Origin: Lactifluus volemus
Lineage: Eukaryota > Basidiomycota > Agaricomycetes > Russulales > Russulaceae
Reading direction: 5' to 3'
DNA length: 64,000 nt
Assembly (NCBI GenBank): GCA_022376515.1
Contig: WTXI01000122.1
Span: 1 to 64,000 of the forward strand
Part shown: positions 1-11,650 of the stretch, in pieces
Numbering within the stretch: the first letter of the stretch is position 1
Layout: each line of letters begins with the position of its first letter
Position numbers and translations under genes: made by a program
The notes under the pieces: generated by a model
Seen by the model: only the letters and a program-made list of their open reading frames with translations
What the model was told of the DNA's origin: nothing
The model's database searches: none

Positions 1-630
1 TCTTCGCATCGAATTCGAATTTGAATCACTCCTGTATTTTTTCCCTGATCAATTTGAAACAACTCGATGTCCAACTCCACTTACACGCGTTATCCTTCCC
101 GCTCTCACAGTGTTCGAGTTTTTGGGTGTCGGCAAGTTTTCAGAGGATTTTATCATACACGGACGCTCGGGTCACTCATCGTGCGAATGCACGGATTAGC
201 GATTATAATGCCAGAATAGCACTTGATCAACTAGAGGTGACAATTCCCGTCATCATTCGAGCTGGAAATTCAATGCGCAGCCGGAGGGCTAGATTGGCAA
301 GCCTCGTTCATGGTGCAGGTATTCACTCAGCCTTTGTCTCTACTTTCCCGCGTTACAGAGCTCGACATCGATATCGACTCGGATACACGCCTGACGGATT
401 CGGAGGTCTTCATGGACAATCCAGGAGGGCTGGATCTTTTCAATCCATTCACTGCTGTTCACACCCTGCGTCTGTCTGGCGAGCAGCCGTCATTCATTGT
501 ATCTTCGCTGCGAGGCCTCACAGGGGAAAGTGTCATGGAGGTGTTACCTGCGCCTCAAAATCTCTACTTTGACAAGTATTCCAACCTGGAGATGAATACG
601 TGCAGCAATGCATAGAGCTATTCATCGCTG
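1..630 (+). pseudogene. F-box/LRR-like gene remnant, 3' half
   Basis: This is a decayed copy of the F-box family found elsewhere in the window, cut by the left edge. Frame 2 from base 2 reads the family middle region (…RCPTPLTRVILPALTVFEF…) and runs into a stop near base 206. The stretch that encodes the LARIDAPQLK segment in intact paralogues is missing, an internal deletion of roughly 90 bp. Homology resumes in another frame from about 310 to 615, with family words such as SLLSRVTELDI, NPFTAVHTLRLSGE and VMEVLPA. Frameshifts and the deletion make a functional product unlikely. The N-terminal F-box would lie left of the window. Confidence 0.8.
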
Positions 631-1371
631 CACGTCAGCGATCTGGTCACCCAATCACCATCCACCCTTGTCGAGTTTGAACTCGACCGGATGACTAGGA
701 CCCTCGTGCAGAGATATTCTTTCTCGCATAGTACGACCACAACGACCCCAAGCACTCCCCAGACTTGATACCCCAATGCTGTTAGGTATTCTTCGGAATC
801 GATAGTTACTGACTTCGCGCTCGATGTCGTACGACATATGCTACTACTAGTATCTTGGCTTTATTGCCGTTGTTTCATGCCTTCGAACTTGAACTCACTC
901 ATGACGGTCTCTCCTGCTTTGTTCTTTTCACGAGACCATGTTCACAGTATTTCAAATGCTTCAAATACTAGTATCTGATACCTGTTGATGAGTGCATCCG
1001 AACGGTTTCCCAAGCGAGCTTCTTGACCACACTATCCTCCCGCTGTGCATTACAACATAATCTCGAGCTGGAACCTGCCTACTACTGTTAAAGGTAAGAG
1101 CAAACTTCGGATGGCTTGAAGCTTAGTAGCCCGAGGGGGTTCGCAGGGAAATGATGACCTACCCTTATAACTATCCGTCATTGTTTTTTTTTTTTTTTTT
1201 TTTTGAATTGGGGTTTAGAGTCCCCGCGTGTATTGCGACAAGACTAAGTTACTCTGTACAGGATATCTACCGGAGGATATATGTAAGGAAACCGAAATGG
1301 AAGTGAGAAGAACAAGGGAGGGAAACTAAAAGAGGCAAAATAGGGAAGAGCGCGGCCGGGGCCGGAGTCAT

Positions 1372-2187
1372 TCAGGGGGGGTCTGGTCTTGGAGGGAGTG
1401 GGCGTAGGCCCTGTTGGGATAGGAAGAGGAATTGGGCGATACGACGGCCCCCTTCTTCAGTGGAGAAGAGGTAATGTGAGGGGAAGCCGTCTGTTGTGGT
1501 AGTGCGGTGTTCTCGGAAGAGGCGGCAGTCCCAGAGGACATGGGCAATGGAATATCGGTGAATGGTAGGGGGTGTGGGGGGGCCCGAGTGAAGAGGAGAA
1601 AGAAGAGGAGTAAATGGGACGTCGTTGCAGGGGCAGTAAGTGTTGTCCCCGGCGAGCGGCCTGAACTGGTCGCTGTAGTCCGCAAAGAAGGCATGTTGGC
1701 TGAGTAATTGGAGTCCTGACGTGAACAAGTGCCGGTTTTTATGGGACAGAAGCCCTTGGACGAAAGGGGGTGGGTGCGGTAGAGGTGTGTTGGGGCAGGC
1801 ACGCCAGGCTTTGTGGCCAGGAGAGCGAGGGAGCTCCCCGGAGGCGAGGTCCTTTGCCCAAAGATGGAAAGCGAGATTTGAAGGGGGAACAGGGGGGTCC
1901 GCCAAAAGGGGTGGTTGGGTGTCGGCAAGGAGGCGCGCGAGCTCCTCCTGTCCGGGGACGCAAGACCAGGATTCCTTGAAGAGCCGTAGCTCCACGGTGC
2001 GCTCAGGGGAGGGGTCCAAAAAAGAAGAAAGAGAAGAAGTAAAAGAGGAGGCAAAAGAAAGAAACGGAGACTTATGTGAAGTGTCTGTAAGGAAAGGGAG
2101 GACCAGCCGGTTCGGAAGGAGAACAAAGAGAGAGCCCCCCGAAGGGAGCGAGAGGCTACTTCCTCTCCCTGGTCCCTCCTGGTGTCC
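1372..2187 (-). pseudogene. LINE ORF2 C-terminal fragment inside the composite element
   Basis: The minus-strand frame is open from just after a TAG near 2188 down to the TGA at 1372-1374. It ends with a Cys-rich stretch (CPC…AHVLWDCRLFREHR) typical of the region after the RNase H domain in Tad/I-type LINE proteins. The last residues, RPLPPRPDPP-stop, match the ending of the fragment at 23702-24010. No reverse transcriptase or endonuclease domain is present, so this is a remnant carried by the element. Confidence 0.65.
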
Positions 2188-2796
2188 CTACTTGGTGTCC
2201 CCGGTTGGCTCCATAGAGCACTTACGTGGGGTCCTAGGTGGGGTCCTTGGTAGGGGGGATATGGGTCCTTCTCTTGCGAGATCCTCTCCGGCCCGGAGTC
2301 TAGGACCCACCACCCGTGACAGGGTGGGGAAGCAGGATACAACTTAAGCTCACCGGGCATCTTAGTAGCCGGGGAACCGACAGGGGATATGTTCTCTCGG
2401 GCCAGGACTGGGGTAACTCTCCCCGCCTGCCACGGTCCGGACAAGGGGTTCTCCCCCAAGCTTTCCCGTACTCTGGCACCTGTTTCGCTTAAGCCCGTAG
2501 GCGCGGATCCACAGTGTGTCCAGAGTCCCTGTCTCGCCAGGTGTGACCCAAGTGGCTGGCTCAGTGGCCAGATCGGGAGTCTGCCTGACTAACTACCCTC
2601 AGGCCAAAGCCCAGGGTGCCGGGTGACCTGTCCAGTGCTACGCACATGGTCGGCTTGTTTTTCAATCCATTCCCAGTCTTATGTAACCCTTATCCACCCC
2701 TCAGGGCAGTCCCTTGCGGGCCGAGAAACCCATAGCCCTGGCCAGGTGGGTAACCCATTGGGGTAAGCGGAGTGGGCCGACTTTTCGCCAAAGCAG

Positions 2797-2807
2797 GGGA
2801 TCGAACC
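2797..2807 (-). promoter_or_regulatory. Pol III B-box
   Basis: On the minus strand this reads GGTTCGATCCC, an exact match to the B-box consensus GGTTCGANNCC. It lies about 72 bases downstream of the A-box, somewhat wider than in most tRNA genes. The surrounding sequence does not fold into a clear tRNA that I can trace, so this is a tRNA-derived promoter rather than a tRNA gene. Confidence 0.7.
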
Positions 2808-2879
2808 CGCAGCCCCCAGATGCCACCTGGAAGCCTCACCCGTCACCCCAGAAGGTAGGTGTCTCCACTGGGGGTTGGA

Positions 2880-2890
2880 CAGCTACGCCA
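2880..2890 (-). promoter_or_regulatory. Pol III A-box-like sequence
   Basis: On the minus strand this reads TGGCGTAGCTG, matching the A-box pattern TRGYNNARNNG. It lies 11 bases from the 5' border of the composite element, as expected of an internal tRNA-type promoter. Confidence 0.6.
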
Positions 2891-3039
2891 TCTGCCCCCC
2901 TTATCCGTCATTGTTGTTGAAGCTAACCATATAGAAGCGACCAACTGGACGTGACATGAGTGCCACTGTGACCAGGTCACGGTGATTTATCGCGGATAAG
3001 TCCGACGTCACGCCACTTCCGGCCCTTACTTTAGTAACC

Positions 3040-4656
3040 ACTTGATGTATAAGTACTCGAAGGGATCGTACGTCATTTTTGCTATCGCCCACGATGATCA
3101 CTTACCTGTCTATTCCAGGCCAGCCTGACATCTCGCCACGTGCGACAATCAATGAGCTCCCAAATGAAGTTCTCTTAGTCATCTTCGACTTCTGCCGTGT
3201 GGCCGCCCTGCGAGCGAACACGTCATCCGTGAAGTTCTGGTGGGTGCCATGGCCCAGGGTGTGGCCAAGGACATGGCAAAGGCTGATACTCGTATCCCAA
3301 CGATGGCGATACGTCGTGTTTTCATCCCCACTTCGTCTCGGTCTACGCATCTCCTGCAAAGAGGGAACTCCGGTGAGGGAGATGTTTGGCGTCTGGCCTC
3401 CCTTTCCTATCGAAGTATTCGCTACCTATCTTGAAGATGCCAGCGTTATGGCAGCGCTCGAACACCGTGACCGCATATGCGAATTCGTTTTCAATCTAAC
3501 GTTTTCAGAACACGAGAGATTCGCCACCCTAATGCAGGACCCGTTCCCTGCAATGACAAGCCTTCACATTTTGTCGAGGATTGAGCCGGTGCTTCCCATT
3601 ACGGTCTTGAGGAGATCGGCCCCACACCTACAATCACTCACCTTGACGGATGTTCCATTTCAGACATTACATCGAATTTCTTTGACTTTCAACGACCTCT
3701 CCGAGCTCTGTCTTCGAATTATGACGCGTCCTGGTTACGTTTCACCTGAAGCGTTGATCACAGGCCTCTCCGCCCTCACGAAGCTCACAAACCTTACCAT
3801 CCAATTCGGATCACACATGGCTTTTAATCGACCAACTGGACACCCATCTTCGCTCACACGCGCTATCCTCCCGGCTCTCACAGCCTTCCAGTTTGAAGGC
3901 GCCAGAAACTACTTGGACGATCTCCTGGCTCGAATCGATGCCCCTCAACTTGAAACTCTCAGGATCGAGATCTTCCACCGAGTCTTTGACATCTAACCAT
4001 CCGTCCATCACTCACGGTGGAGCACAGTAGGGATTAGGGACAGCAGGCGTGGGATGACAGGCGTGGGAAGCCTAGCGGACATGGTAGAGTTACCCGACGC
4101 TGAGATAAGCACAAACAACGCAGCTTCATCCCCACCCACCACCTCCTCGGGGCAGCGCCCGCCCTTCCAACGGACGCATGAATTATTTAATCGTTCAGAG
4201 GTGACGTTTTCCACTGATAACGTCAGCGTCAAATTATCTCATCTAGAAGGGACAAATCCGCCCAAAACGCTCGAGCTGGTAATCCAAATCCAAGATGAAG
4301 ATCTATGTTGCCAAGTCTTATTTATGACAGCGATATGCACTCAGTCTGTTACCCGGCGTTACAGAGCTCAACATCCTCAACGAACCGGTTATGAATGATT
4401 TTCAGGTCCTGAGGCACAATACAGATGGCTGGGCCTTCTCGACCTATTCGATCCTGTTCAGACTCTGCGCTTGTCTCGCGAGCTGCAGTCACATCTCGTA
4501 TCTTCGCTGAAAGGGCTCGCCGGAGAAATTGTTGTCAGGGAGTTGTTCCCTGTGCTTCAAAACCTCTACTTTCGCGAATGTCCGACAGATGAATACCAGC
4601 AACAAAACATGGACCAATTCTTCGCCTCACCTGGGCATTTCAGTCACCCTCTCTGA
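3040..4656 (+). pseudogene. F-box/LRR-like pseudogene
   Basis: The conserved family intron is recognisable (donor GTACGT at 3068, acceptor TTCCAG before GCCAG near 3117). The upstream exon has no in-frame ATG and contains a stop, so the normal start is lost. Exon 2 encodes the F-box (ATINELPNEVLLVIFDFC…QRWRYVVFSSP) and repeat region, but stops after DI at 3994-3996, where paralogues continue DIRQVVHHS. About 155 bp of unrelated sequence (roughly 4014-4168) interrupts the homology, which then resumes in other frames to about 4656. Start loss, nonsense mutation and insertion all point to a dead copy. A shortened product from the ATG at 3094 is possible but would lack the C-terminal third. Confidence 0.8.
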
Positions 4657-5888
4657 TCAATGTGATGGCCATGATCAGTAAGCATGCTCCGTATTCTGCT
4701 CTACTAGTATTGGCGCTGAGTGCTAGAAGGCACTGGCCGTGGGCATTGAGCGCCCTGACCAACGTTACGGCTACGTAACCCGCACCGACTGAAACGAGGA
4801 GTTGCTTTTGCTCTTGCTCTTTCAAGCGGCACTGACGCCGCTCTTTCACTGACTGTGGGCTTTGAGCCCTATGGCAGTCTTCCTGTTAGGCACCTCGCCA
4901 TTCTGTGCTGAGCAAGATCAACTCGTCATTTTTTACTGTTCTTTGCTGTAACTAAAACGTGTAGTAGTGTTTTAGCTTCTTTACAACGAGTGCCTCCTAA
5001 AATGTAATCTATAGGCGATTGCCAGTGATATGGTTATCTTGAACCTTGCCAGCACCTGCCAAAGCTGCAGTTGTTGTTTGTATATATTTACCACGTATTT
5101 TACTACTGTAATCACAAGGGGGTGTCGGGAATCAGGATGGGAGTTAACGACCTGGGGTGGGGGGGTCTCAATCTGGTGAACAAAAAATTCTAACATGTAA
5201 AAATCTTTGTGTAAATGGCATCTGATGATCATGAGCTTAACTGGTAAATTAGGTGGCAGTGTCGCAGAGCGACAGCGCGCCACGAGATTCATGTCGGTTT
5301 GCTTATTCATGACTCGACCTGACCAGCCAGTCGACCAAGTCGCCCCCTCTCGCTCCTCGGCATGCGTCGTGGTCAATAAGTTGACTCGGGTCTCGGGGAT
5401 AATTCTGACGCGCACATCAATGTCTGTCATATTTTTCGTGTTATTGTGAACACGTCCTCGTGAAAACGGTAAAACCAAACAAAGTTTATTATGTGAATGC
5501 TAGGAGAAACTCGAACGATAACAGGCTAGACTCGAAAATAAAGCAGAAGGATTCAAAGGCAAGAAACAACTGACATAAGATGACATACGTTGTAGTTAAA
5601 ACGTGCGCAGTCCGTAGAGATAGAAGAATGTCCAAACAGCACCGATTAACTTGTGCTAATTATTATGGCGGTCGGTGAACTGTGACATGCTAACATACTG
5701 CGATGAAGTGCTATTTGGCTCCTCGAGATCGTTTCGCCAAACCTGGTCTGGAAAGTTGAAGGTGCGTATTAATCGGAATCTCCATCATGATAGTAGGGGG
5801 AATTGTAGGGTAGGCGGTGAACTGTGAGAAGGTGACCTGAGTGCTGACGTGCCCTTATAGCTTGCTCCAAGAGTTTGTCTCGTCCCCC
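4657..5888. other. Intergenic, no gene recognised
   Basis: About 1.2 kb between the pseudogene and the convergent minus-strand F-box gene. Only short unsupported open frames occur. No transposon ends, tRNA or conserved repeat were seen. Confidence 0.5.
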
Positions 5889-7261
5889 CTAATACGCACA
5901 GTCAAGGTTGAGATTTTGAAGTCCAGGTAACACCACTGGGGCACCTTCCTCGGTCACGGTGCGTACAAAGGTCTTCCTTATCTTGGGGGAAAAACGCAGA
6001 CTCAGGCCCAGGTTCCGAACAGCAGGGAAGGGGTGCAAAAATGCTAGCCATTCACGACTGTCCAGTCTCTCCAAATCCTTCAAATTTGAAAACCATGCAG
6101 GTTTGATGACGAGCTCTGTAACACTAGAGAGTAGAGACAAAGACTCGGTAGATAACTGTGCCATGGAGGAAATTTGACCTCGCACGTTCTCTATGAAATC
6201 CAGTGACAGCCTTGTGCGAGGATTTAACTGATAAAGCATGATGCCAAGGCTACCATCACTAAATATCACAACCGCATCATCGAATGACCCTCCCGTGAGC
6301 CTGAGTAAGTGAGAGATGCCCTGTCGGAAGTCGACAAGGTGCCGCAAGAATCGGACATCAACAACGTTGAGTTGGGGAGCGTCGATACGAGCCAGGAAGT
6401 CCTCCAAGAATTCGCTAAAACCACTAAACGTGAACCGTTTGAGGGCGGGGAGCAGAGCCCGTGCAGCTGGGAGCTGACCTCGGACTCGGGCTGTTGCTGA
6501 TTTTCTGAACTGGATATCAAGCTGTGTAAGCCTGGTCAGGTTGGAGAGGCCTGTGACCATAGCCTCGGGTGAAATATAACCAGGATCAGGTATATCTCCA
6601 AGCTCGAGTTCGGAAAGGTCCTTGCAAGACAACAAAAGTTGAGGCAGGGTCGGAAATGCAACGCCCTTCAAGGTAAGTGATTGTAAACGGGGGGTAGATC
6701 CCCCTAAGAACGTGCTTGGAAGTACCAGCACATTGCCATCGTCTTCCCGGTCACTCGAAAGGTCAAGTGTTGTCAACGAAGGGAACGGCTTCTGCGTCAC
6801 TTTGGCCAATCTCTCAGAGTTGTGATATGCTAGAGATAAATATATTCTCCATATGCGGTCATGGTGCTCGAGTGCAGCAATGATGTTATCCCCGAGATTG
6901 CGATCGAAGGACCTAATTTCGATGGGAAAGGGAGGCCAGACATCCAACAATTTCCTCACGGAAGTACGATCTGAGCAGCAAAGGCGCAGGTCGAGACCGA
7001 GTGGGGATGAAAATATGATGTATCGCCATCTTTGACATACGTGCACCAGCATCTGCCATTGTTTTGGCCAATCGACGATCAAGGAAGCCGCCACTCGGCA
7101 GAAGTCGAAGAGTTTCAAGAGTATTTCATCTGGGAGCGCTTCGATTGTCACACGTGGTGAATTCTCGCCTAGAACACACATGTGGTAAGTGGTCATTGTG
7201 GGCGTAAGAAAAAAGGTGTACTTCTTCCACTGGTGGTACTAGTAGTGTTCGTGTTCGACAT
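5889..7261 (-). CDS. F-box/LRR-like protein
   Basis: Predicted as two exons, 7261-7222 and 7168-5889, with a 53-nt intron (donor GTACAC, acceptor TTCTAG). This gives 439 residues starting MSNTNTTSTTSG. The intron sits exactly where the other family members have theirs. The N-terminal 60 residues after the intron are an F-box (VTIEALPDEILLKLFDFC…CQRWRYIIFSSP), which in this fold binds Skp1 of SCF ubiquitin ligases. The rest has irregular Leu-rich repeats (for example LQSLTLKGVAFPTLPQLLLSCKDLSELEL) that probably select a substrate. It is the only family member here on the minus strand and is diverged from the F/G/H type genes. The frame is intact. Substrate and regulation are unknown. Confidence 0.85.
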
Positions 7262-7891
7262 GCCTTCCAGGATTACAGGACTTAAAAAGCTTCTATTGTG
7301 ACCAACACCAGAACTAGATGCTCTGTACGGTGTGTGGTGTTAATATATAGACTTTCTAGTACGCGGGTTAAAACGTACAAGTCAGTTGCTTCTATGATAG
7401 GAGGGTTTTAGTTTGACCCCTCGCTGGCTGGCCACACTCCTGTCCACATCCAAGGCCGTCGGGCCGAACCCCGGGGCGATTCCGTTTGTCGGCCAAGCAT
7501 CCCGTACCATTTCTGGCCGCAAGCCGTCTGTAGTGCGGCCAGTTCGGAATGAAAATTGTATACAATTAGCTCCACTATCTGCACAAAATACTAAATATCT
7601 AGAAATTAGACTCGGATTAGGGATATGAGTGAGCAGAAGCGATGACCTAGGCAAGCCTGACGAAATTTGATTCTTATTGTTTCTCTAGATCATGAAGGGC
7701 CTGGGATGAAGGAATGGGAGAAGGTGATTGTTGGCGATTATCGCTGTGGTGTTTCAACTGGAGGTCCGAGAGCAGCGGGTGTCTGTTATTTTTCGCTATT
7801 AGATCATGTGATGCGGCGATGTCCGAATAGCCCCTGGCGGCACTGAGAGTTCAGTGCCCCTCTCAGGCTAGCATTCCTCCCATTGCAGTAG
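7262..7891. other. Divergent intergenic region between two F-box genes
   Basis: The minus gene ending at 7261 and the plus gene starting at 7892 are head to head, so this 630 bp must hold both promoters. I see no clear TATA box or repeat boundary. A GC-rich stretch at 7410-7560 resembles none of the other repeats here. Confidence 0.4.
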
Positions 7892-9454
7892 ATGGCCTTT
7901 CTAGGAGAGAAAGGTGTTTCGAACGCTACCGTAAATAATAATAGTACGTTCTTTTTCCAGCGACCACGATGACCACTTACCTTGCGTGGTCCAGGCCAGA
8001 TTTCGCCACGTGTGACAATCAATGCGTTACCAGACGAAGTCGTCCTAGACATCTTCGACTTTTGTCGAGCGGAATGCCGAACGGACGTGTCACTGGAACT
8101 TTATGGCCTTTTGCACGACGTACTTTTGCGGCCGGACTTGTGGGCAAAGACATGGCCACACCTGTTTCACGTATGCCAGAGATGGAGATACCTCATGCTT
8201 TCATCTCCGCACCGTCTCCACTTACACCTTAACTGCACAAAAGGTACTCCTCTGAGGGAGATGCTGGATATTTTTCCACCCTTCCCTATCGAAATAATGT
8301 ATCCCGATTATCTTGGGGAGGACATCGTCGTTGCACTCGACCACCGAGACCGCATATGCAAATTCAGTCTCAATCTAACATGTCGACAACTTGAGAGATT
8401 CGCCACGGTGACGCAAGAGCCATTCCCCGCATTGACAAGTCTTCACATTTGGTCGGAGATTCTGCCGAAAAGCAGGGCTCTGCCGGTGCTTCCCGTTACG
8501 TTCTTAAAGGGATTCGCCCCACGTCTACGATCGCTCTCTTTAACGCGGATTCCATTTCCGACGTTACCCCAACTTCTTTTGTCTTCCAACGACCTTTCCG
8601 AGCTGTTCCTCGAATCTATCCCCGATCTTGGTTTTATCTCACCCGAGGCGATGGTCATGGGTCTCTCCGCCTTGACCAGGCTGAGATGCCTTTGGATCGG
8701 GTTCCAGTGGCCCTATGACTCGGAATTGCCCTATTCCCCAATCCAATGTCCACCTCCCTTTACCCGCGATGTCCTCCCCACTCTCGCAGAGTTCAAGTAT
8801 AACGGTCGTAACGAGTACTTGGAGGATCTCCTGGCTGGAATTGATGCCCCTCAACTCAAATCTTTCAGGATCGCGTTATTTCGGCGACGACAACACCCCC
8901 TTGACATTCGACAAGTCATTTATCACTCACGGACACTCGGCTCATTCAATCGCGTTGAGGTGACATTTTATTTTTTAAGCGTCCACATCCAACTTTATCC
9001 GCCAGAGGGGACAAATCCCCCCAAAACCGAGCTGCTAATTAATGATGAGGGGGACCTTGGGGAAGTCTCCATGACAGAGATATGCACCCACTCTGAGTCA
9101 TTTTATCTATTTTCCAATGTTACAGAGCTCGACATCCGCAGCGAAGGTGAATTCCAGCGTTTGGAGGTCCCCATGGACAATAAACAATGGCTGAAAATCT
9201 TCCACCCTTTCGCTGCTGTTCAGACCCTGTGTTTGTCCGGCCAGCTGCAGTCGTTCATTGCATCTTGGCTGCGAGGGCTCACTGGGAAAACTGTCACGGA
9301 GGTGTTACCTGCTCTTCAAAACCTCTGCTTCCGCAAGCTTTCCAAACTGGGAGCGGAACTTGAACTTGAATACTGGCAGAAAGAAATGGCGCCATTCATC
9401 ATTGCACGCCAACTTTCCGGTCACCTTGTCACAGTACATCTCCTACCAAAGTAA
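7892..9454 (+). CDS. F-box/LRR-like protein
   Basis: Two exons, 7892-7943 and 7995-9454, with a 51-nt intron (GTACGT…GGTCCAG), encode 503 residues. Exon 1 starts MAFLGEKG, aligning with the MAFLRQQG/MASLRQEG starts of the other members, which supports this ATG. The F-box follows (VTINALPDEVVLDIFDFC…CQRWRYLMLSSP, about residues 22-75), then Leu-rich repeats. F-box proteins act as substrate receptors of SCF ubiquitin ligases; the target here cannot be deduced. The frame is intact to the TAA at 9452-9454. Agaricomycetes commonly carry many such genes in divergent clusters. Confidence 0.85.
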
Positions 9455-10002
9455 CGACGATTGGCGCAAGCCCAAAGTCATCGTTAGATATTCTTCGATA
9501 TTAACTGACTTCGCGCCCGTTGTTTCATGCCTTCGAGCTCTGCTGTTTTTTTGTAGTACAGTAGATATAAGTTGAGAATATAAGTTGAGGCTAAAGATGC
9601 AGTCAATACTAGGACCGCTCACGCTCACCTCATGTGCCTGTGTTTTCTCTCAAACGTCTCATCCACGGCTTCACTGACTCGTCTCTCCTCGTCTTATATT
9701 TCTTATCGTGTATCGTTTCAACTCATTCCGTGACCTCTGAGTCTGACATTCTCGCAGGCATCCATATCTTTCCTAGCCTGCGTACGTCCCCTGCATTCGC
9801 CTGGGGTCACCGTCACCAACTCTACACTTGGATCCGCTGCGCCTCACAGTACAGGCTGACCCAAGAGTCTTAGTTGGATATCGTTTTCGTCATATCTATA
9901 CAGAACGAACAAATGTAGACGCGAGGGTCGCGAGGATGAGTAGGACCGTGACGAGGCCGGAGCGCGGAGAATGAAATTTCGGTCGGATGTGAGTCATGTG
10001 AC
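9455..10002. other. Intergenic, no gene recognised
   Basis: The interval between the F-box gene and the next F-box fragment contains only short open frames with no family resemblance. No repeat boundary was identified. Confidence 0.4.
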
Positions 10003-10346
10003 AAGAGTGTTCGCTCAACCGACATCACCCCAATTTCTTTTGTCTTGCAACAACCTTTTCGAGCACTCCCTTCAAGAAATATCGGATCACGGTTACTTTT
10101 CACCCCAGGCAATGGTCACATGTCTCTCCGCTTTGACCAAGCTCACGCACCTTGTCATCGAATTTGAACCAACCCCTGGCTTCTCGCCCCGATCCAATAA
10201 CTCTACAACCACCTCCAGTCACACGCGCTATTCTCCCTGTTTTCACAGCGTTCCGGTTTCAAGGTTTCTGCGAGTACTTGGAGGACCTCTTGGCTCGAAT
10301 CGATGCCCCTCAACTCAAAACTTTCAGCATCGAGTTCCTCCACCAG
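10003..10346 (+). pseudogene. F-box family internal fragment
   Basis: About 340 bp match the middle of the F-box genes: the words QFLLSCN, then SPQAMVTCLSALTKLTHLVIEF, then EYLEDLLARIDAPQLKTF can be read with a frame change between them. The N-terminal F-box and the C-terminal third are absent. The homology stops abruptly at CACCAG, exactly where the foldback element at 10347 begins, so that insertion or its repair may have made the breakpoint. Confidence 0.8.
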
Positions 10347-10474
10347 GGTCCCCGGTATCGGCTCAGCCCCCCTGCCAAAAATGAAGGCGTACGCTCTGAA
10401 AACTGGGCGTCCGCCTTCATTTTTGGCATTTTTGGCAGGGGAGCCGAGCGGGAGCTGAGCCGATACCGGGGACC
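10347..10474. mobile_element. Foldback (inverted-repeat) element
   Basis: The arms 10347-10367 (GGTCCCCGGTATCGG…) and 10454-10474 are perfect reverse complements over 21 bp. A second pair, at 10368-10389 and about 10411-10443, extends the stem (GCCAAAAATGAAGGCG against CGCCTTCATTTTTGGC) with a small repeat of ATTTTTGGC in the right arm. The unit is about 128 bp and could form a long hairpin. No target duplication is evident because the right flank is not F-box sequence. Confidence 0.6.
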
Positions 10475-10591
10475 TGAACGGGCCCTTAGTATCCCAACCT
10501 GTATCTTCCATCCCGTGCTCTACTTTTCAAAAGTCCAGGCAGAGTTAGGATGGTCCCACACCGCCTTTGAAACTCATAATGGGTAGTTGTT

Positions 10592-11325
10592 GTTGCATCA
10601 ATTCAATAAGTAAACAAAGGATCTCAAACATCATGTACCAGTACTCTTCTACGATCAAGGCCACGGTCTACGCATGCCTGAGATGTATGGTATCTCATCA
10701 GAGAAAATTGTCACGCTCCCCATGTTCGGTCCACATGAATGGGGGAGTCGATATCTAGCATGCGTTGAGGGACCGTGGCGCGTTGCGGTGCAGCGGCTCC
10801 CACCATCCACGTTCGAGGAAGTCCGTGAGGCTGGCACGCTCGGCGACTCCGGTCCACGGAATGCAGCAACACGATCCGAGAGATGGACCGTGTCGAACTA
10901 CCACGCGCGGCCTTTATGTTCGCCTGCACGGAGTATGGTCGTGGATCACGCGGTTTGCCCAATCGACTCACGTCTCGACGGTGAGGGATAGCCGTGCAGA
11001 TCGCAGAAAAAAGGAATTTATGCCAGGCACATGATGCCATTCCTCGGGATTCGTGTAGGGGAAGATGGCATGGGTCGGGCCCTGGACGGGGTAGGTGTGA
11101 TCAAGAAGTGGCGGCCTAAAATGTGAGATGCATGTGAATGTAGAGAGACAGGCGGAAGTGAAGGTGAAGTTCATCAGAGAGGTGAGGTGTCATCAATCCA
11201 GAGAAAAAGATACCGAAAATGTATGCATGATGGCCGGCATCTTCGTTTTGGGGGCCTTGAGCAGACATCAGGAAACTGTGTTATTTATTCGAAGCTGCTA
11301 GCCATTCTAATTCACAAGTCAGGCC
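10592..11325. repeat. Duplicated block D1 (partner at 31970-32930)
   Basis: This block shares long near-identical runs with 31970-32930, for example CATGCGTTGAGGGACCG, GGCGACTCCGGTCCACGGAATG and TGTGATCAAGAAGTGG. In both places it lies downstream of an F-box gene or fragment, so the duplicated unit is larger than the gene. Two indels between copies (18 and 6 bp) are multiples of three. No protein family is recognised in either strand. Confidence 0.75.
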
Positions 11326-11344
11326 TAGTCAGGGGTGAAGGGAA

Positions 11345-11650
11345 TGGATAACTGTATTATAGCGGAGAATGAAATTTAGTGAGACTGGTGTGACATGGCC
11401 GTGACCAACGAAAGTTCAACAACGTTCAACAACGTTCAACGACCAGCGACTGGCAGTGGATGTACTATACAGTATTGAAAGTGCGTCGAGAATCCCACTG
11501 GTTCTTTTTGGAGAAGAATCTGATCTTTCTACATATTAGTAAATCCCTAATCTGGCGTTGCTCGAAAGCCCATCAGCCCTCTTCAAGCTCCCAATTCGAC
11601 AGTCTCGCCATTCGGAGCCTCTGGCATTCCTTTCATCACAATAGACTCGG
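11345..11650 (+). promoter_or_regulatory. Conserved upstream block of F-box gene
   Basis: About 300 bp directly before the ATG are shared with the upstream regions of the F-box genes at 21563 and 30311. Common runs include CAGCGACTGGCAGTGGAT, GAAAGTGCGTCGAGAA, TAGTAAATC and CATTCGGAGCCT. This is probably the promoter and 5' UTR, duplicated with the genes. Confidence 0.5.

Larger units (their letters stand above)
1186..2901 (-). mobile_element. Composite retroelement: tRNA-like head joined to a LINE 3' tail
   Basis: The insertion is bounded by a perfect 14-bp target duplication, TATCCGTCATTGTT, at 1172-1185 and 2902-2915. On the minus strand its 5' end (2901 downward) carries Pol III-type A- and B-box sequences in tRNA order, and its 3' end is a poly(A) tail, seen as the T-run ending at 1204. 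The 3' part encodes the C-terminus of a non-LTR retrotransposon protein and shares its last residues and the CCAATTC-A(n) terminus with the LINE fragment at 23500. Known SINEs have tRNA heads and LINE-like tails but are a few hundred bases long; at 1.7 kb with a coding tail this one is unusual. It is probably non-autonomous. Confidence 0.85.

Noticed and set aside
1368..2459. 363-codon minus-strand frame
   Set aside because: It overlaps, in another frame, the LINE C-terminal fragment that has a recognisable Cys-rich motif and a matching relative; the long frame is a compositional shadow.
2797..2901. A functional tRNA gene on the minus strand
   Set aside because: A- and B-boxes are good, but they are 72 bases apart, no acceptor stem or clear anticodon arm could be traced, and the sequence lies exactly at the 5' end of a target-duplicated insertion.
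10655..11040. Small genes on either strand in block D1
   Set aside because: Frames are not both conserved with D2 and none has a known domain; kept only as a duplicated block.
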